A stretch of DNA of 64,000 bases, taken from NCBI RefSeq assembly GCF_043557345.1, contig NZ_JBIFFV010000001.1:434001-498000 (forward strand). Direction: 5' to 3'. The notes below the pieces were generated by a model, which was not told the DNA's origin, searched no databases, and saw only the letters and a program-made list of their open reading frames with translations. This DNA comes from Sulfitobacter sp043557345 (GTDB lineage: Bacteria > Pseudomonadota > Alphaproteobacteria > Rhodobacterales > Rhodobacteraceae). The position numbers and the translations under genes were made by a program. Positions 32,214 through 40,546 of the stretch are shown in pieces; position 1 is the stretch's first letter; each line of letters begins with the position of its first letter.

Positions 32214-34949
32214 ATGCATTCTATGAACGACTATTCCTCGGCCATTCAACTGCGGTCGGATCGGTGGAGCGCCCTGCGCGCCGCCGCCGCTGCCATGTCG
32301 CGCGATCCGAAGGGCAAGGGCGCGGCGGAGGGGCGCAGGGAAATCGAGGCGCTGTTTGAGTCACTGGCCCTGATCGAGCCCTATTGGGCCTTTCCGGGCA
32401 TGTCCGCCTTTGACCACATGCGCCGCCAGTTCGCCCATGGCAATTACGAGGATCTGGCCTTTGCCTTGAACCGGGTGACCCGCGCGCTGACCACCGGCGC
32501 CTATCGCCGCCGCACCATTCCGCTGGAACGCGACAGTCTGGATCAGGACGAGCATGATGACGAGGCCATGCTGCCGCCCGAGGCGCGGGCGCTGGCCAAG
32601 CCCTATTTCGAAGTGCTGATCGTCGATAATGTGAACGAACAGCAGGAACGCTGGCTGCGCAGCAATGTCACCCGCATGCGCCGGACCGAAGACCCGTTCA
32701 TCTACGAAGCCGTGGTGGTGCCCAGCCTTGAAGATGCGCTGATCGCGGTGATGTTCAATCACAACATCCAAGCCATCGTTGTCCGCCCCGGTCTGACGTT
32801 GAAATCAAAGGTCGATCAACAGATCCTGACCCGCTACCTCGCCCGTGCGGGAGGGCGGGCTGAGATCGACGCGCTTGAGCCTGAAAGCTACGGCCCCGAG
32901 CTCTGCCGGATGATCGCCAAGGTCCGGCCCGAGCTTGACGCCTATCTGGTCACCGAACGCTCGGTCGAGGATATCGCGGGGCTCGATCTGGGGATTTGTC
33001 GGCGGGTCTTCTACAATCAAGAAGACTTCATGGAGTTGCACCTCAACATCCTGCGCGGGGTGCAGGCGCGCAACAAGTCGCCTTTCTTCACCGCGCTGGT
33101 GGAATATTCCAAACAACCCACCGGCGTTTTCCACGCCATGCCCATCAGCCGCGGCAAGTCGATCACCCGCAGTCACTGGATTCAGGACATGGGCGCGTTC
33201 TACGGGCCGAATATCTTTTTGGCAGAGACTTCCGCCACCTCTGGCGGGCTGGACAGCCTGCTAGAGCCGCATGGGCCGATCAAGGAGGCGCAGGAACTGG
33301 CCAGCCGCGCCTTCGGCTCTAAACAGACATTTTTCGCCACCAACGGCACCTCGACCTGCAACAAGATCGTGGTGCAGGCACTGGTGCGGCCCGGCGACAT
33401 CGTTCTGGTCGACCGCGACTGCCACAAGAGCCACCACTACGGCATGGTGCTGGCAGGCGCACAGGTGAGTTACCTCGACAGCTATCCGCTCAACGCATAC
33501 TCGATGTATGGCGCGGTGCCGCTGCGCGAGATCAAGCATCGCCTCTTGGAGTTGAAGGCGGCGGGCAAGCTTGATCGGGTGCGAATGCTTTTGCTGACCA
33601 ACTGCACCTTCGACGGGCTGGTCTACAACGTCGAACGGGTGATGGAGGAATGTCTGGCGATCAAGCCCGACCTGATCTTCCTCTGGGATGAGGCGTGGTT
33701 CGCTTTCGCCCGGTTTAGTCCCACATATCGCCAACGCACCGCGATGAACGCGGCCAATACCCTGCGGGCGAAGTTCAAGTCCGAGGCCCATGCCGCCGCC
33801 TATGAGGCCCAGCAAAAGTCCCTGAAGGACGCGGATGATGAGACCCTGCGCAACACCCGGCTGATCCCCCCTCCGCAGGCGCGGGTGCGGGCCTATGCCA
33901 CACAATCGACCCACAAGACGCTGACCTCGCTGCGGCAGGGCTCGATGATTCATGTCAACGATCAGGACTTCAAAGGCGAGGTCGAGCAGAGCTTCCACGA
34001 AGCCTATATGACCCACACCTCGACCTCACCGAACTACCAGATCATCGCCTCGCTCGATGTGGGGCGGCGTCAGGTCGAACTCGAAGGGTTCGAATTTGTC
34101 CAACGGCAGGTCGAAGCGGCAATGTCGATGCGCCGCGCGATCAGCGAACACCCCTTGCTGCGCAAGTATTTCAAGGTGCTGACCGCAGGCGACATGATCC
34201 CCGAGACCCACCGCGAAAGCGGGGTGACCAGCTATTACGACACCGAACAGGGCTGGACCGACATGTGGGATTGCTGGGAGCAGGACGAATTCGTGCTCGA
34301 CGCCACCCGCGTGACACTCGCCGTGGGCGGCACCGGCTGGGATGGCGATACCTTCAAGACCCAGATCCTGATGGATAAATACGGCATCCAGATCAACAAG
34401 ACCTCGCGCAATACCGTGCTGTTCATGACCAATATCGGCACCACGCGCTCCTCGGTGGCCTATCTGATCGAAGTGCTGGTGGAGATCGCCAAGTCGCTCG
34501 ACGATCTGCTGGACGATGCCAGCCGGATGGAGAAACTGTCCTTCGATCGCCGCGTCACCAACCTGATGGAGAACTACCCGCCGCTGCCGGATTTCAGTTG
34601 CTTCCACGAAGCCTTCCGCGCCGCCGATACGCCCGAGGGCGACATTCGCACGCCCTTCTTCCTCGCCTATGATGAGAAAAACTGTGACTATCTCGACCTG
34701 AACGGATCCTTGCAAGAGGTGATGGACGCGGGCGACACGGTGGTCTCGGCCAGTTTCATCATCCCCTATCCGCCCGGCTTTCCGATCCTCGTCCCCGGAC
34801 AGGTCGTCAGTCAGGAAATTCTCGACTTCATGCGCGCGCTCGACGTGAGCGAGATCCACGGATACCGGCCCGATCTGGGCCTACGTGTCTTTACCGCGGA
34901 GGCACTGAAACGCGTGCGCCGCAAAGACCTTTCTTCTTCACCCGTTTGA
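32214..34949 (+). CDS. Oversized Orn/Lys/Arg decarboxylase family protein
   Basis: A 911-residue PLP enzyme of the ornithine/lysine/arginine decarboxylase type, well above the family's usual 710-760 residues. An extra helical region occupies about 1-125. A wing-like alpha/beta domain follows (FEVLIVDNVNEQQERWLRSN, from about residue 130), then the PLP domain from about 310: TSATSGGLDSLL, FFATNGTSTCNKIVVQAL, VDRDCHKSHHYG, FLWDEAWFAFARF and Schiff-base Lys568 in QSTHKTLTSLRQGS. A charged insertion of about 50 residues lies between the DEAW motif and the lysine. It should decarboxylate a basic amino acid to an amine, but the size and the insertion allow a different substrate. Ribosome site AGAGGACGACTG. 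Confidence 0.85.
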   Translation: MHSMNDYSSAIQLRSDRWSALRAAAAAMSRDPKGKGAAEGRREIEALFESLALIEPYWAFPGMSAFDHMRRQFAHGNYEDLAFALNRVTRALTTGAYRRRTIPLERDSLDQDEHDDEAMLPPEARALAKPYFEVLIVDNVNEQQERWLRSNVTRMRRTEDPFIYEAVVVPSLEDALIAVMFNHNIQAIVVRPGLTLKSKVDQQILTRYLARAGGRAEIDALEPESYGPELCRMIAKVRPELDAYLVTERSVEDIAGLDLGICRRVFYNQEDFMELHLNILRGVQARNKSPFFTALVEYSKQPTGVFHAMPISRGKSITRSHWIQDMGAFYGPNIFLAETSATSGGLDSLLEPHGPIKEAQELASRAFGSKQTFFATNGTSTCNKIVVQALVRPGDIVLVDRDCHKSHHYGMVLAGAQVSYLDSYPLNAYSMYGAVPLREIKHRLLELKAAGKLDRVRMLLLTNCTFDGLVYNVERVMEECLAIKPDLIFLWDEAWFAFARFSPTYRQRTAMNAANTLRAKFKSEAHAAAYEAQQKSLKDADDETLRNTRLIPPPQARVRAYATQSTHKTLTSLRQGSMIHVNDQDFKGEVEQSFHEAYMTHTSTSPNYQIIASLDVGRRQVELEGFEFVQRQVEAAMSMRRAISEHPLLRKYFKVLTAGDMIPETHRESGVTSYYDTEQGWTDMWDCWEQDEFVLDATRVTLAVGGTGWDGDTFKTQILMDKYGIQINKTSRNTVLFMTNIGTTRSSVAYLIEVLVEIAKSLDDLLDDASRMEKLSFDRRVTNLMENYPPLPDFSCFHEAFRAADTPEGDIRTPFFLAYDEKNCDYLDLNGSLQEVMDAGDTVVSASFIIPYPPGFPILVPGQVVSQEILDFMRALDVSEIHGYRPDLGLRVFTAEALKRVRRKDLSSSPV

Positions 34950-34966
34950 CCAAAAGGACCTACGAT

Positions 34967-36424
34967 ATGGCAAAAATTCTCAAGAATATCTCCGAAATCC
35001 GCCGGTTCTTTCACCGAAACGAGGATCCGGTTTATTTCATCTCGGCCACGAACTTTAACCTCTTGGGCCTCGATGAGTGGGTGAAAAATTTCAAATATAT
35101 CTGCTACATCGACTGCTACGGCGGCAAGCATCCCAACGTCTTTTGCCCCTCGGAACAGCCTCATGCGGAGTTCCAGAGCATCGAGGACATCAACAACTAC
35201 CTGCTGCAGCACAAGGAGGTCATCGACTTCGTCAAACGCCGCGGCGGCAAGCCCAAGTTTGTGTTCCTCATGTTCGACGAAGAGACCGAGCGTCTGTCCA
35301 AGGAGCTCGGGGCCGAGGTCTGGTTCCCGAAAGCGAAGCTGCGCCAGTCGATGGACAACAAGATCGAGACGGTGCGCATCGGCAACAAGGCCGGCGTGCC
35401 GTCGGTGCCCAACACACTGAGTGAAGTGGAAAGCTACGAGCACCTGCGCGAGATCTGCGAGAAGGCCAATCTGGGCCATGACCTCGTGCTGCAATCGGCC
35501 TATGGCGACAGTGGCCATACCACCTTCTTCATCAAGTCCGAGGCCGATTTCCGCCGCCACGAGAGCGAGATCGTCGGCGAGGGCGAGATCAAGATCATGA
35601 AGCGGATCGACTGCCGTGGCGCCGCGATCGAGGCTTGCGCCACCAAGGAGGGCACCATCGTCGGCCCGCTGATGACCGAGCTTGTCGGCTTCAAGGAGCT
35701 GACCCCCTACCGCGGCGGCTGGTGCGGCAACGAGATCCTCGCCACCGCCTTCCCGCCCAAGGTCCGCGAGAAGGCCCGCGATCTGACCTTCAAGTTCGGC
35801 GAACAGCTGCGGAAAGAGGGTTATCGCGGTTATTTCGAATTGGACTTCCTGATCGACAAGAAGACCGGCGACCTGTGGTTGGGGGAGTTGAACCCGCGGA
35901 TCACCGGGGCAAGCTCGATGACGAACCACGCCGCCTTTGCCCATGCCGATGCGCCGTTGTTCCTGTTCCACCTGCTGGAGTTCAGCCGCAAGAAATTCAC
36001 TCTCGACGTGGATGAGTTGAACGCCCGATGGGCCGATCCGGACAATATCGACGGCTGGAGCCAGATGGTCATCAAACACACCGAGGACAGTGTCGACATC
36101 TGCACCGAAGCGCCGGAGACCGGGATCTACAAGATGAAGGAGGACGGCACCGTCGTCTTTGACCGTTTCGACTATCACCGCCGCGCGGTAGAGAGCGAGA
36201 ACGAAGCCTTCTTCCTGCGCATCTTGCAACCGGGTGACTATCGCTACGAGGGCGCGGATATCGGTATCCTCGTGACGAGGGGGCGGTCGATGACCAAGTC
36301 TTTCCAGTTGAACGAACGCGCGAAAAAGTGGATTCATGGGATCAAACGCAGCGTGGATGGCAAACCCTTGCCCACCGCCTCGGCCGGTCCAGAGCTTTCT
36401 GATCCGGCGTTCAAGATCCTGTAG
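34967..36424 (+). CDS. ATP-grasp ligase of unknown specificity
   Basis: A 485-residue ATP-grasp protein, of a kind often auto-named biotin carboxylase. An N-terminal pre-ATP-grasp region (about 20-130) precedes the core: DNKIETVRIGNKAGVPSVPN, LVLQSAYGDSGHTTFFI (nucleotide loop, with Gln where Lys is common), KIMKRIDCRGAAIEA, and the metal-binding end LWLGELNPRITGASSMTNH near 303-321. No biotin-carrier, carboxyltransferase or carbamoyl-phosphate domains are present, so an ATP-driven carboxylate-amine ligation is more likely than carboxylation. It starts 17 bp after the decarboxylase with AAGGA eight bases ahead. The amine made by that enzyme is an obvious candidate substrate. Confidence 0.82.
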   Translation: MAKILKNISEIRRFFHRNEDPVYFISATNFNLLGLDEWVKNFKYICYIDCYGGKHPNVFCPSEQPHAEFQSIEDINNYLLQHKEVIDFVKRRGGKPKFVFLMFDEETERLSKELGAEVWFPKAKLRQSMDNKIETVRIGNKAGVPSVPNTLSEVESYEHLREICEKANLGHDLVLQSAYGDSGHTTFFIKSEADFRRHESEIVGEGEIKIMKRIDCRGAAIEACATKEGTIVGPLMTELVGFKELTPYRGGWCGNEILATAFPPKVREKARDLTFKFGEQLRKEGYRGYFELDFLIDKKTGDLWLGELNPRITGASSMTNHAAFAHADAPLFLFHLLEFSRKKFTLDVDELNARWADPDNIDGWSQMVIKHTEDSVDICTEAPETGIYKMKEDGTVVFDRFDYHRRAVESENEAFFLRILQPGDYRYEGADIGILVTRGRSMTKSFQLNERAKKWIHGIKRSVDGKPLPTASAGPELSDPAFKIL

Positions 36425-36441
36425 AAAGACGAAAGGCCGCG

Positions 36442-37413
36442 ATGTATTGGCGCGCATTGTCCGAAGACCAGCCCGGCCCGAAATGGGCTGGACTCTTCGC
36501 GGCCTATTGGCCTGATTACCACGCATGGTGGCTGAAGGAGGGGGAGGCCGCGCGCCCGACCTATGCCCAGTGCCGCCGTGCGCTGGCCCAGCATATGCCC
36601 GAGATGCTGCCGCTTTATGACCAGCTTTGCAGTCTTGCAGGCGGCGGCGATCACGCGGCGCGCTTTCTCAGTTTCTACTGTCCGCCGCCCTATCTGTCGG
36701 CCTGTTCGCAGGCGATCTGGGCGGGGAAAGAGCCGGTCATGGTGCGCAACTATGACTATAACCCAAATGCCTTTGACGCGATGGTGCTGCGCACCGGTTG
36801 GCAGGGGCGGCAGGTCATGGGCACCTCCGACGGGCTTTGGGGGCTGGTCGACGGGGTGAATGATGCAGGGCTGTCGATCTCGCTGACCTTTGGCGGGCGG
36901 CGTGTGGTGGGCGAGGGCTTCGGTGTGCCGCTGATCCTGCGTTATGTTTTGCAGACCTGCGAAACCGCGCAAGAGGCAGGCGAGGTGCTGGCGCGGGTGC
37001 CCACGCATATGAGCTACAACGTGACCGTGCTGGACCGAAAGCGCAGCTATCTGACGGCTATGATGGCCCCCGATCGCCCCGCTGTCATCACCCGTGCCGC
37101 AGTGGCGACCAATCATCAAGAGAATGTGGAGTGGGTCAGCCACGCCCGCTTTACCGCCACGGTCGAGCGGGAGCGCTACCTTTTGCAACGTCTGCGTCTG
37201 CACCGCGACCCGGAGGAGAAGTTCATCGGCGCCTTTCTCAAGCCGCCGCTTTATTCCACGGCCTTCAACGCGGGGTTCGGCACGCTTTACACCGCCGTCT
37301 ACCGTCCGCGCAAACGCGAGATGGAGTTGCGCTGGCCCGGCACGACATGGGCGCTGTCGCTGTCGGATTTCACCGACGGAGCGCGGCAGGTCTTGGTGCC
37401 GGGGGCGGCATGA
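36442..37413 (+). CDS. C45 family autoproteolytic acyltransferase/hydrolase
   Basis: A 323-residue Ntn-fold protein related to isopenicillin N acyltransferase. The expected self-cleavage site and new N-terminal nucleophile is Cys88 in YLSACSQAIWAG. The conserved VMVRNYDYNP follows at about 99-108, then GLWGLVDGVNDAGLSISLTFGG. Members form or break amide bonds between acyl groups and amines or amino acids. Position 17 bp behind the ATP-grasp ligase and 4 bp overlapping the CoA racemase ties it to acyl/amine chemistry. Direction (synthesis or breakdown) cannot be read from sequence. Confidence 0.84.
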   Translation: MYWRALSEDQPGPKWAGLFAAYWPDYHAWWLKEGEAARPTYAQCRRALAQHMPEMLPLYDQLCSLAGGGDHAARFLSFYCPPPYLSACSQAIWAGKEPVMVRNYDYNPNAFDAMVLRTGWQGRQVMGTSDGLWGLVDGVNDAGLSISLTFGGRRVVGEGFGVPLILRYVLQTCETAQEAGEVLARVPTHMSYNVTVLDRKRSYLTAMMAPDRPAVITRAAVATNHQENVEWVSHARFTATVERERYLLQRLRLHRDPEEKFIGAFLKPPLYSTAFNAGFGTLYTAVYRPRKREMELRWPGTTWALSLSDFTDGARQVLVPGAA

Positions 37414-38513
37414 GCGTGGCGGCGCGCAAAGGGCCGCTGTCCTCGCTCAGGGTGGTGGAGTTTTCCGGCCTTGGCCCCGCGCCACTGGCGGGGCAATTGC
37501 TGGCCGATCTGGGCGCGGATGTCATCACGATTGACCGCAAAGCCGCCCCGGCGGACCCGTCGGACATCAACCGGCGCGGCAAGCGGTCGGTGGTCTTGAA
37601 CCTGAAAACCGCCGAAGGGATCGCCGCGGCGAAGGCGCTGATCGCCTCTGCCGATGTGCTGATAGAAGGGTTCCGCCCCGGCGTGATGGAGCGTTTGGGC
37701 CTTGGCCCTGACGCCTGCCCCGAGGCTCTGATCTATGGTCGCATGACCGGCTGGGGCCAGACCGGCCCATGGGCGGAAACGGCGGGGCATGACATCAATT
37801 ATTTGGCTCTCACAGGGGCACTTCATGCCATGGGCCGCGCCGATGCGCCCCCGGTGCCGCCCTTGAACATGGTGGCGGATTACGGCGGCGGGACGATGTT
37901 TTTGCTGTTCGGTATCCTTGCTGCCGTCATCGAACGCGGGGTGACCGGCAAGGGCCAAGTCGTCGACGCCGCGATGGTCGATGGGGTGCCTGCGATGATG
38001 GGGCTGATCCATGGTATGCTGGCCCAAGGCGCTTGGACCGAAGAGCGTGCCGCCAATTGGCTCGACGGGGCCGCGCCGTTCTATCGGTGCTACACCTGTG
38101 CGGATGGGAAATTCATCTCGGTCGGGGCTTTGGAGCCGCAGTTCTACACGATCTTGCTAGAGAAGTTGGGCCTGCCTGCGGCGCTTGCCGAGAGCCAGAA
38201 TGACAGGACGACATGGAAGGCGCGTATCGCCGATTTCGCCGCGATCTTCGCCACCCGCGCCCGGGACGACTGGGCGGCGCATTTCGACGGCTCGGATGCC
38301 TGCGTGGCCCCGGTGCTCAGCTTTTCCGAAGCGCCGGACCATCCGCAGATGGCGGCTCGGGGCAATGTGGTGAGGGTCGATGGCGTGTTGCAATCGGGCC
38401 AAGCGCCGCGTTTCGGCGCCACTGCGCCCCAGATGCCCAGCCCCCCGCGTGCCATTGGGGCCGATACCGATGCGCTGCTAGACGAACTTGGCCTGCCGCG
38501 CGACCGCGCATGA
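37410..38513 (+). CDS. Alpha-methylacyl-CoA racemase-like CoA-transferase family III protein
   Basis: A 367-residue CaiB/BaiF-fold protein. The racemase residues known from mycobacterial MCR are present at nearly the same numbers: His127 in AGHDINYLALTGAL, Asp157 in NMVADYGGG and Glu242 in GALEPQFY. This supports epimerisation of 2-methylacyl-CoA thioesters rather than CoA transfer. Start ATG 37410 overlaps the stop of the C45 gene. It is the last gene of the five-gene operon and implies that an acyl-CoA with a stereocentre at C2 belongs to the pathway. Confidence 0.88.
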   Translation: MSVAARKGPLSSLRVVEFSGLGPAPLAGQLLADLGADVITIDRKAAPADPSDINRRGKRSVVLNLKTAEGIAAAKALIASADVLIEGFRPGVMERLGLGPDACPEALIYGRMTGWGQTGPWAETAGHDINYLALTGALHAMGRADAPPVPPLNMVADYGGGTMFLLFGILAAVIERGVTGKGQVVDAAMVDGVPAMMGLIHGMLAQGAWTEERAANWLDGAAPFYRCYTCADGKFISVGALEPQFYTILLEKLGLPAALAESQNDRTTWKARIADFAAIFATRARDDWAAHFDGSDACVAPVLSFSEAPDHPQMAARGNVVRVDGVLQSGQAPRFGATAPQMPSPPRAIGADTDALLDELGLPRDRA

Positions 38514-38517
38514 AAAA

Positions 38518-38539
38518 CCCCCGGCCAAAGGACCGGGGG
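38518..38539. terminator. Terminator between the amine operon and pfpI
   Basis: CCCCCGG (38518-38524) pairs with CCGGGGG (38533-38539). The minus strand continues with TTTTTC, so it mainly serves the DJ-1/PfpI gene. It lies four bases after the racemase stop and may serve both strands. Confidence 0.75.
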
Positions 38540-38563
38540 TAAGTCTCGTCACAGAGGCAAGGC

Positions 38564-39124
38564 TCAGGCCGCTTTGCGGTCATGTTTGCCTTCTTCGATT
38601 TCCTCGACGATCTTACCTACGAAAGCGTCGAGATCCTCGGGCGAGCGGCTGGTCACGATGCCTTGGTCGGCCACCACTTCGCTGTCTTCGTATTGCGCAC
38701 CGGCGTTCTTCACATCCGTCGCGATGGAGGAGTAGCAGGTCGCCTTGCGGCCCTTGATGATGCCCGCCTCGATCAGCAGCCACGGGGCGTGGCAGATGGC
38801 GGCGACGGTCTTGCCGCTGTCGTGGAACTTGCGGATCAGAGCCACCGCGTCTTCGTTGGCACGCAGCAGGTCGGGGTTGATTTGGCCACCGGGCAGCACG
38901 ATGCCCTGGTAGTCGTCGACGTTCACGTCCCCGAGGGCGAGGTCTGCAGGCACGGTGTTGCCCCAGTCATCTTCGTCCCAGCCCTTGATCTCATTACCGT
39001 CGGGCGTGGCCACATGAACGGTGGCGCCGCGGTCGCGCAGATCGTTCAGGGGCTTTTCCAGTTCGGACTGCTCAAAGCCGTTGGTGGCGAGGATCAGGAT
39101 CTTTGCATTGGTGATATCAGTCAT
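38564..39124 (-). CDS. DJ-1/PfpI family protein (YhbO-like)
   Basis: A 186-residue DJ-1 superfamily protein. Catalytic residues are Glu18 (TNGFEQSEL), Cys111 in the elbow AAICHAPWLL and His112. YhbO/PfpI relatives are stress-protective hydrolases, glyoxalases or deglycases. ATG 39124 follows a perfect AGGAGAAAGCA; an earlier in-frame start is ignored. A consensus EcfG promoter lies 31-55 bp upstream, so it is very likely induced by the general stress response encoded at 12-15.6 kb. Confidence 0.92.
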   Translation of the reverse strand: MTDITNAKILILATNGFEQSELEKPLNDLRDRGATVHVATPDGNEIKGWDEDDWGNTVPADLALGDVNVDDYQGIVLPGGQINPDLLRANEDAVALIRKFHDSGKTVAAICHAPWLLIEAGIIKGRKATCYSSIATDVKNAGAQYEDSEVVADQGIVTSRSPEDLDAFVGKIVEEIEEGKHDRKAA

Positions 39125-39154
39125 TGCTTTCTCCTTTGTCATTTCTGCTGGACC

Positions 39155-39179
39155 AACGGTCTGCTTGGGCCCCTGTTCC
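39155..39179 (-). promoter_or_regulatory. Consensus EcfG promoter of pfpI
   Basis: On the minus strand GGAAC (39179-39175), 16 bp, CGTT (39158-39155) is an exact match to the general-stress sigma consensus. It gives a leader of about 24 nt holding the AGGAG ribosome site. Confidence 0.8.
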
Positions 39180-39243
39180 CCTCACATTCGCGCGAGGGCG
39201 ATGATCCGCCGGTGCAGATACGCCACAGGGTGGTGAATATTTG

Positions 39244-39273
39244 TTGATACGTCGAAGGGCGGCATCATATATG
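39244..39273 (+). promoter_or_regulatory. Sigma-70 promoter of the pqi operon, probably leaderless
   Basis: TTGATA (39244-39249) and, 16-18 bp on, CATATATG (39266-39273). The start site would fall at about 39278-39281, against the ATG at 39282, and no ribosome site is seen. Confidence 0.5.
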
Positions 39274-39281
39274 CGTTCAGA

Positions 39282-39929
39282 ATGGATCGCCCCAACACCC
39301 CCCTTGCCGAATTGCCCATAGACGAATTGATCGTCTGTCCGCAATGCGACGCCGTCTATCGGCTGCGCCGCCCCGCCCATGGGGAGCGGGCGAGTTGTGA
39401 GCGGTGCCATACCGCCCTGATCACGCCTCGCAGGAACGCCGGGTTGCAGATCATCGCCGTGGCGGTGGCGGTCATGGTCTTGATCATCGGGGCGGCGGTC
39501 TTTCCTTTTCTCACCATCGACGCGGCGGGGGCCAGCAACGCGGTGTCGGTGCTGGATGCGGCCCTTGCCTTTTCCGGCGGGCCGATGATCTTCTTGTCAT
39601 TGGCCACGGCGGCGCTGATCTTTTTCATCCCGCTCTTGCGGGTGTTGCTGACACTCTATGTGCTGATCCCCGTGGTGCTGGATCGCCCGCCCGCGCGCCA
39701 TGCCGTCGCCGCCTTTCGGCTGTCAGAGGAGCTGCGCCCTTGGTCGATGGCCGAGGTTTTTGCCATCGGCTGTGCCGTGGCGCTGGTCAAAGTGGCCGAT
39801 CTGGCCGATGTGGGTTTTGGCCCCGCGTTTTACATGTTCGGCGCGCTGGTGATCCTCGTCATCGCGCAGGACAGATTCTTATGCAAATGGTCCGTATGGA
39901 ATTCTCTGGAACATCCCAAGACATCGTGA
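39282..39929 (+). CDS. pqiA: Paraquat-inducible protein A family, first half
   Basis: A 215-residue inner-membrane protein. An N-terminal zinc ribbon (CPQC near 19-22 and CERC near 39-42) is followed by four membrane helices (IIAVAVAVMVLIIGAAVFPF, MIFLSLATAALIFFIPLLR and two more). E. coli PqiA carries two such units in one chain; here each is a separate gene. PqiA works with the MCE protein PqiB in lipid movement between the membranes. The gene ends 49 bp inside the next one. The ATG has no ribosome site and probably sits at the 5' end of its message. Confidence 0.85.
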   Translation: MDRPNTPLAELPIDELIVCPQCDAVYRLRRPAHGERASCERCHTALITPRRNAGLQIIAVAVAVMVLIIGAAVFPFLTIDAAGASNAVSVLDAALAFSGGPMIFLSLATAALIFFIPLLRVLLTLYVLIPVVLDRPPARHAVAAFRLSEELRPWSMAEVFAIGCAVALVKVADLADVGFGPAFYMFGALVILVIAQDRFLCKWSVWNSLEHPKTS

Positions 39930-40546
39930 GCGCACGGGAGTTGGGCATCGTGGCCTGCACCCGCTGTAACAAGCCTGCGCCGATGGGCACGGCGCTTTGC
40001 AGCCGCTGTGGCAGCAAGCTGGTCTCGCGCGACCGGATGAGCCTTCAGCGTGTCTGGGCCTTCTGGACCGTGGGGCTGATGTGCTACATCCCCGCGAATA
40101 CCTATCCGATGCTCAAGACCCGGACGCTGTTTCAGGTTGAGGAAAGCACCATCATCGGCGGGGCGGTGGAACTGGCGCAATATGGCAACTGGGGGATCGC
40201 CTTTATCATCCTTTTCGCGTCTGTCGCCATTCCACTGGCCAAGTTCATGGCCGTGGCCTTTCTCGCGATCAGCGTCAAACGGCGCTCTGTCACCTCGCAG
40301 CGGCAGCGGCATTACCTTTACGAAATGGTTGAGTACATCGGGCGCTGGTCGATGATCGATATCTTTGTGGTTGCGATTTTGTCTGCTCTGGTGCAACTCA
40401 AGACACTGGCCGCTATCAATCCCGGTACCGCGAGCATCTTTTTCGCCCTCTCCGTGATCTTTACCATGCTGGCGGCACAAGCGTTCGATACCCGCATGAT
40501 CTGGGACGCTCAGACCAAGGACGAGGGCCTGAAAACCGATGACTAA
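39881..40546 (+). CDS. pqiA: Paraquat-inducible protein A family, second half
   Basis: A 221-residue paralogue of the preceding gene. Zinc ribbon CTRC (about 26-29) and CSRC (about 40-43), then four membrane helices including VWAFWTVGLMCYIPANTYPM and a PqiA-type IFVVAILSALVQLKTLAAIN. ATG 39881 has AGGA about nine bases upstream, inside the previous gene; ATG 39896 is an alternative. The 49-bp overlap suggests translational coupling of the two halves. It overlaps pqiB by 8 bp. Confidence 0.85.
   Translation: MQMVRMEFSGTSQDIVSARELGIVACTRCNKPAPMGTALCSRCGSKLVSRDRMSLQRVWAFWTVGLMCYIPANTYPMLKTRTLFQVEESTIIGGAVELAQYGNWGIAFIILFASVAIPLAKFMAVAFLAISVKRRSVTSQRQRHYLYEMVEYIGRWSMIDIFVVAILSALVQLKTLAAINPGTASIFFALSVIFTMLAAQAFDTRMIWDAQTKDEGLKTDD

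Noticed and set aside
34967..36424. Biotin carboxylase
   Set aside because: ATP-grasp similarity alone gives this name; no biotin-carrier or carboxyltransferase genes or domains accompany it.
34811..36526. 571-codon open frame opposite the ATP-grasp gene
   Set aside because: Antisense shadow; no recognisable motifs or ribosome site, while the forward frame has full ATP-grasp motifs.
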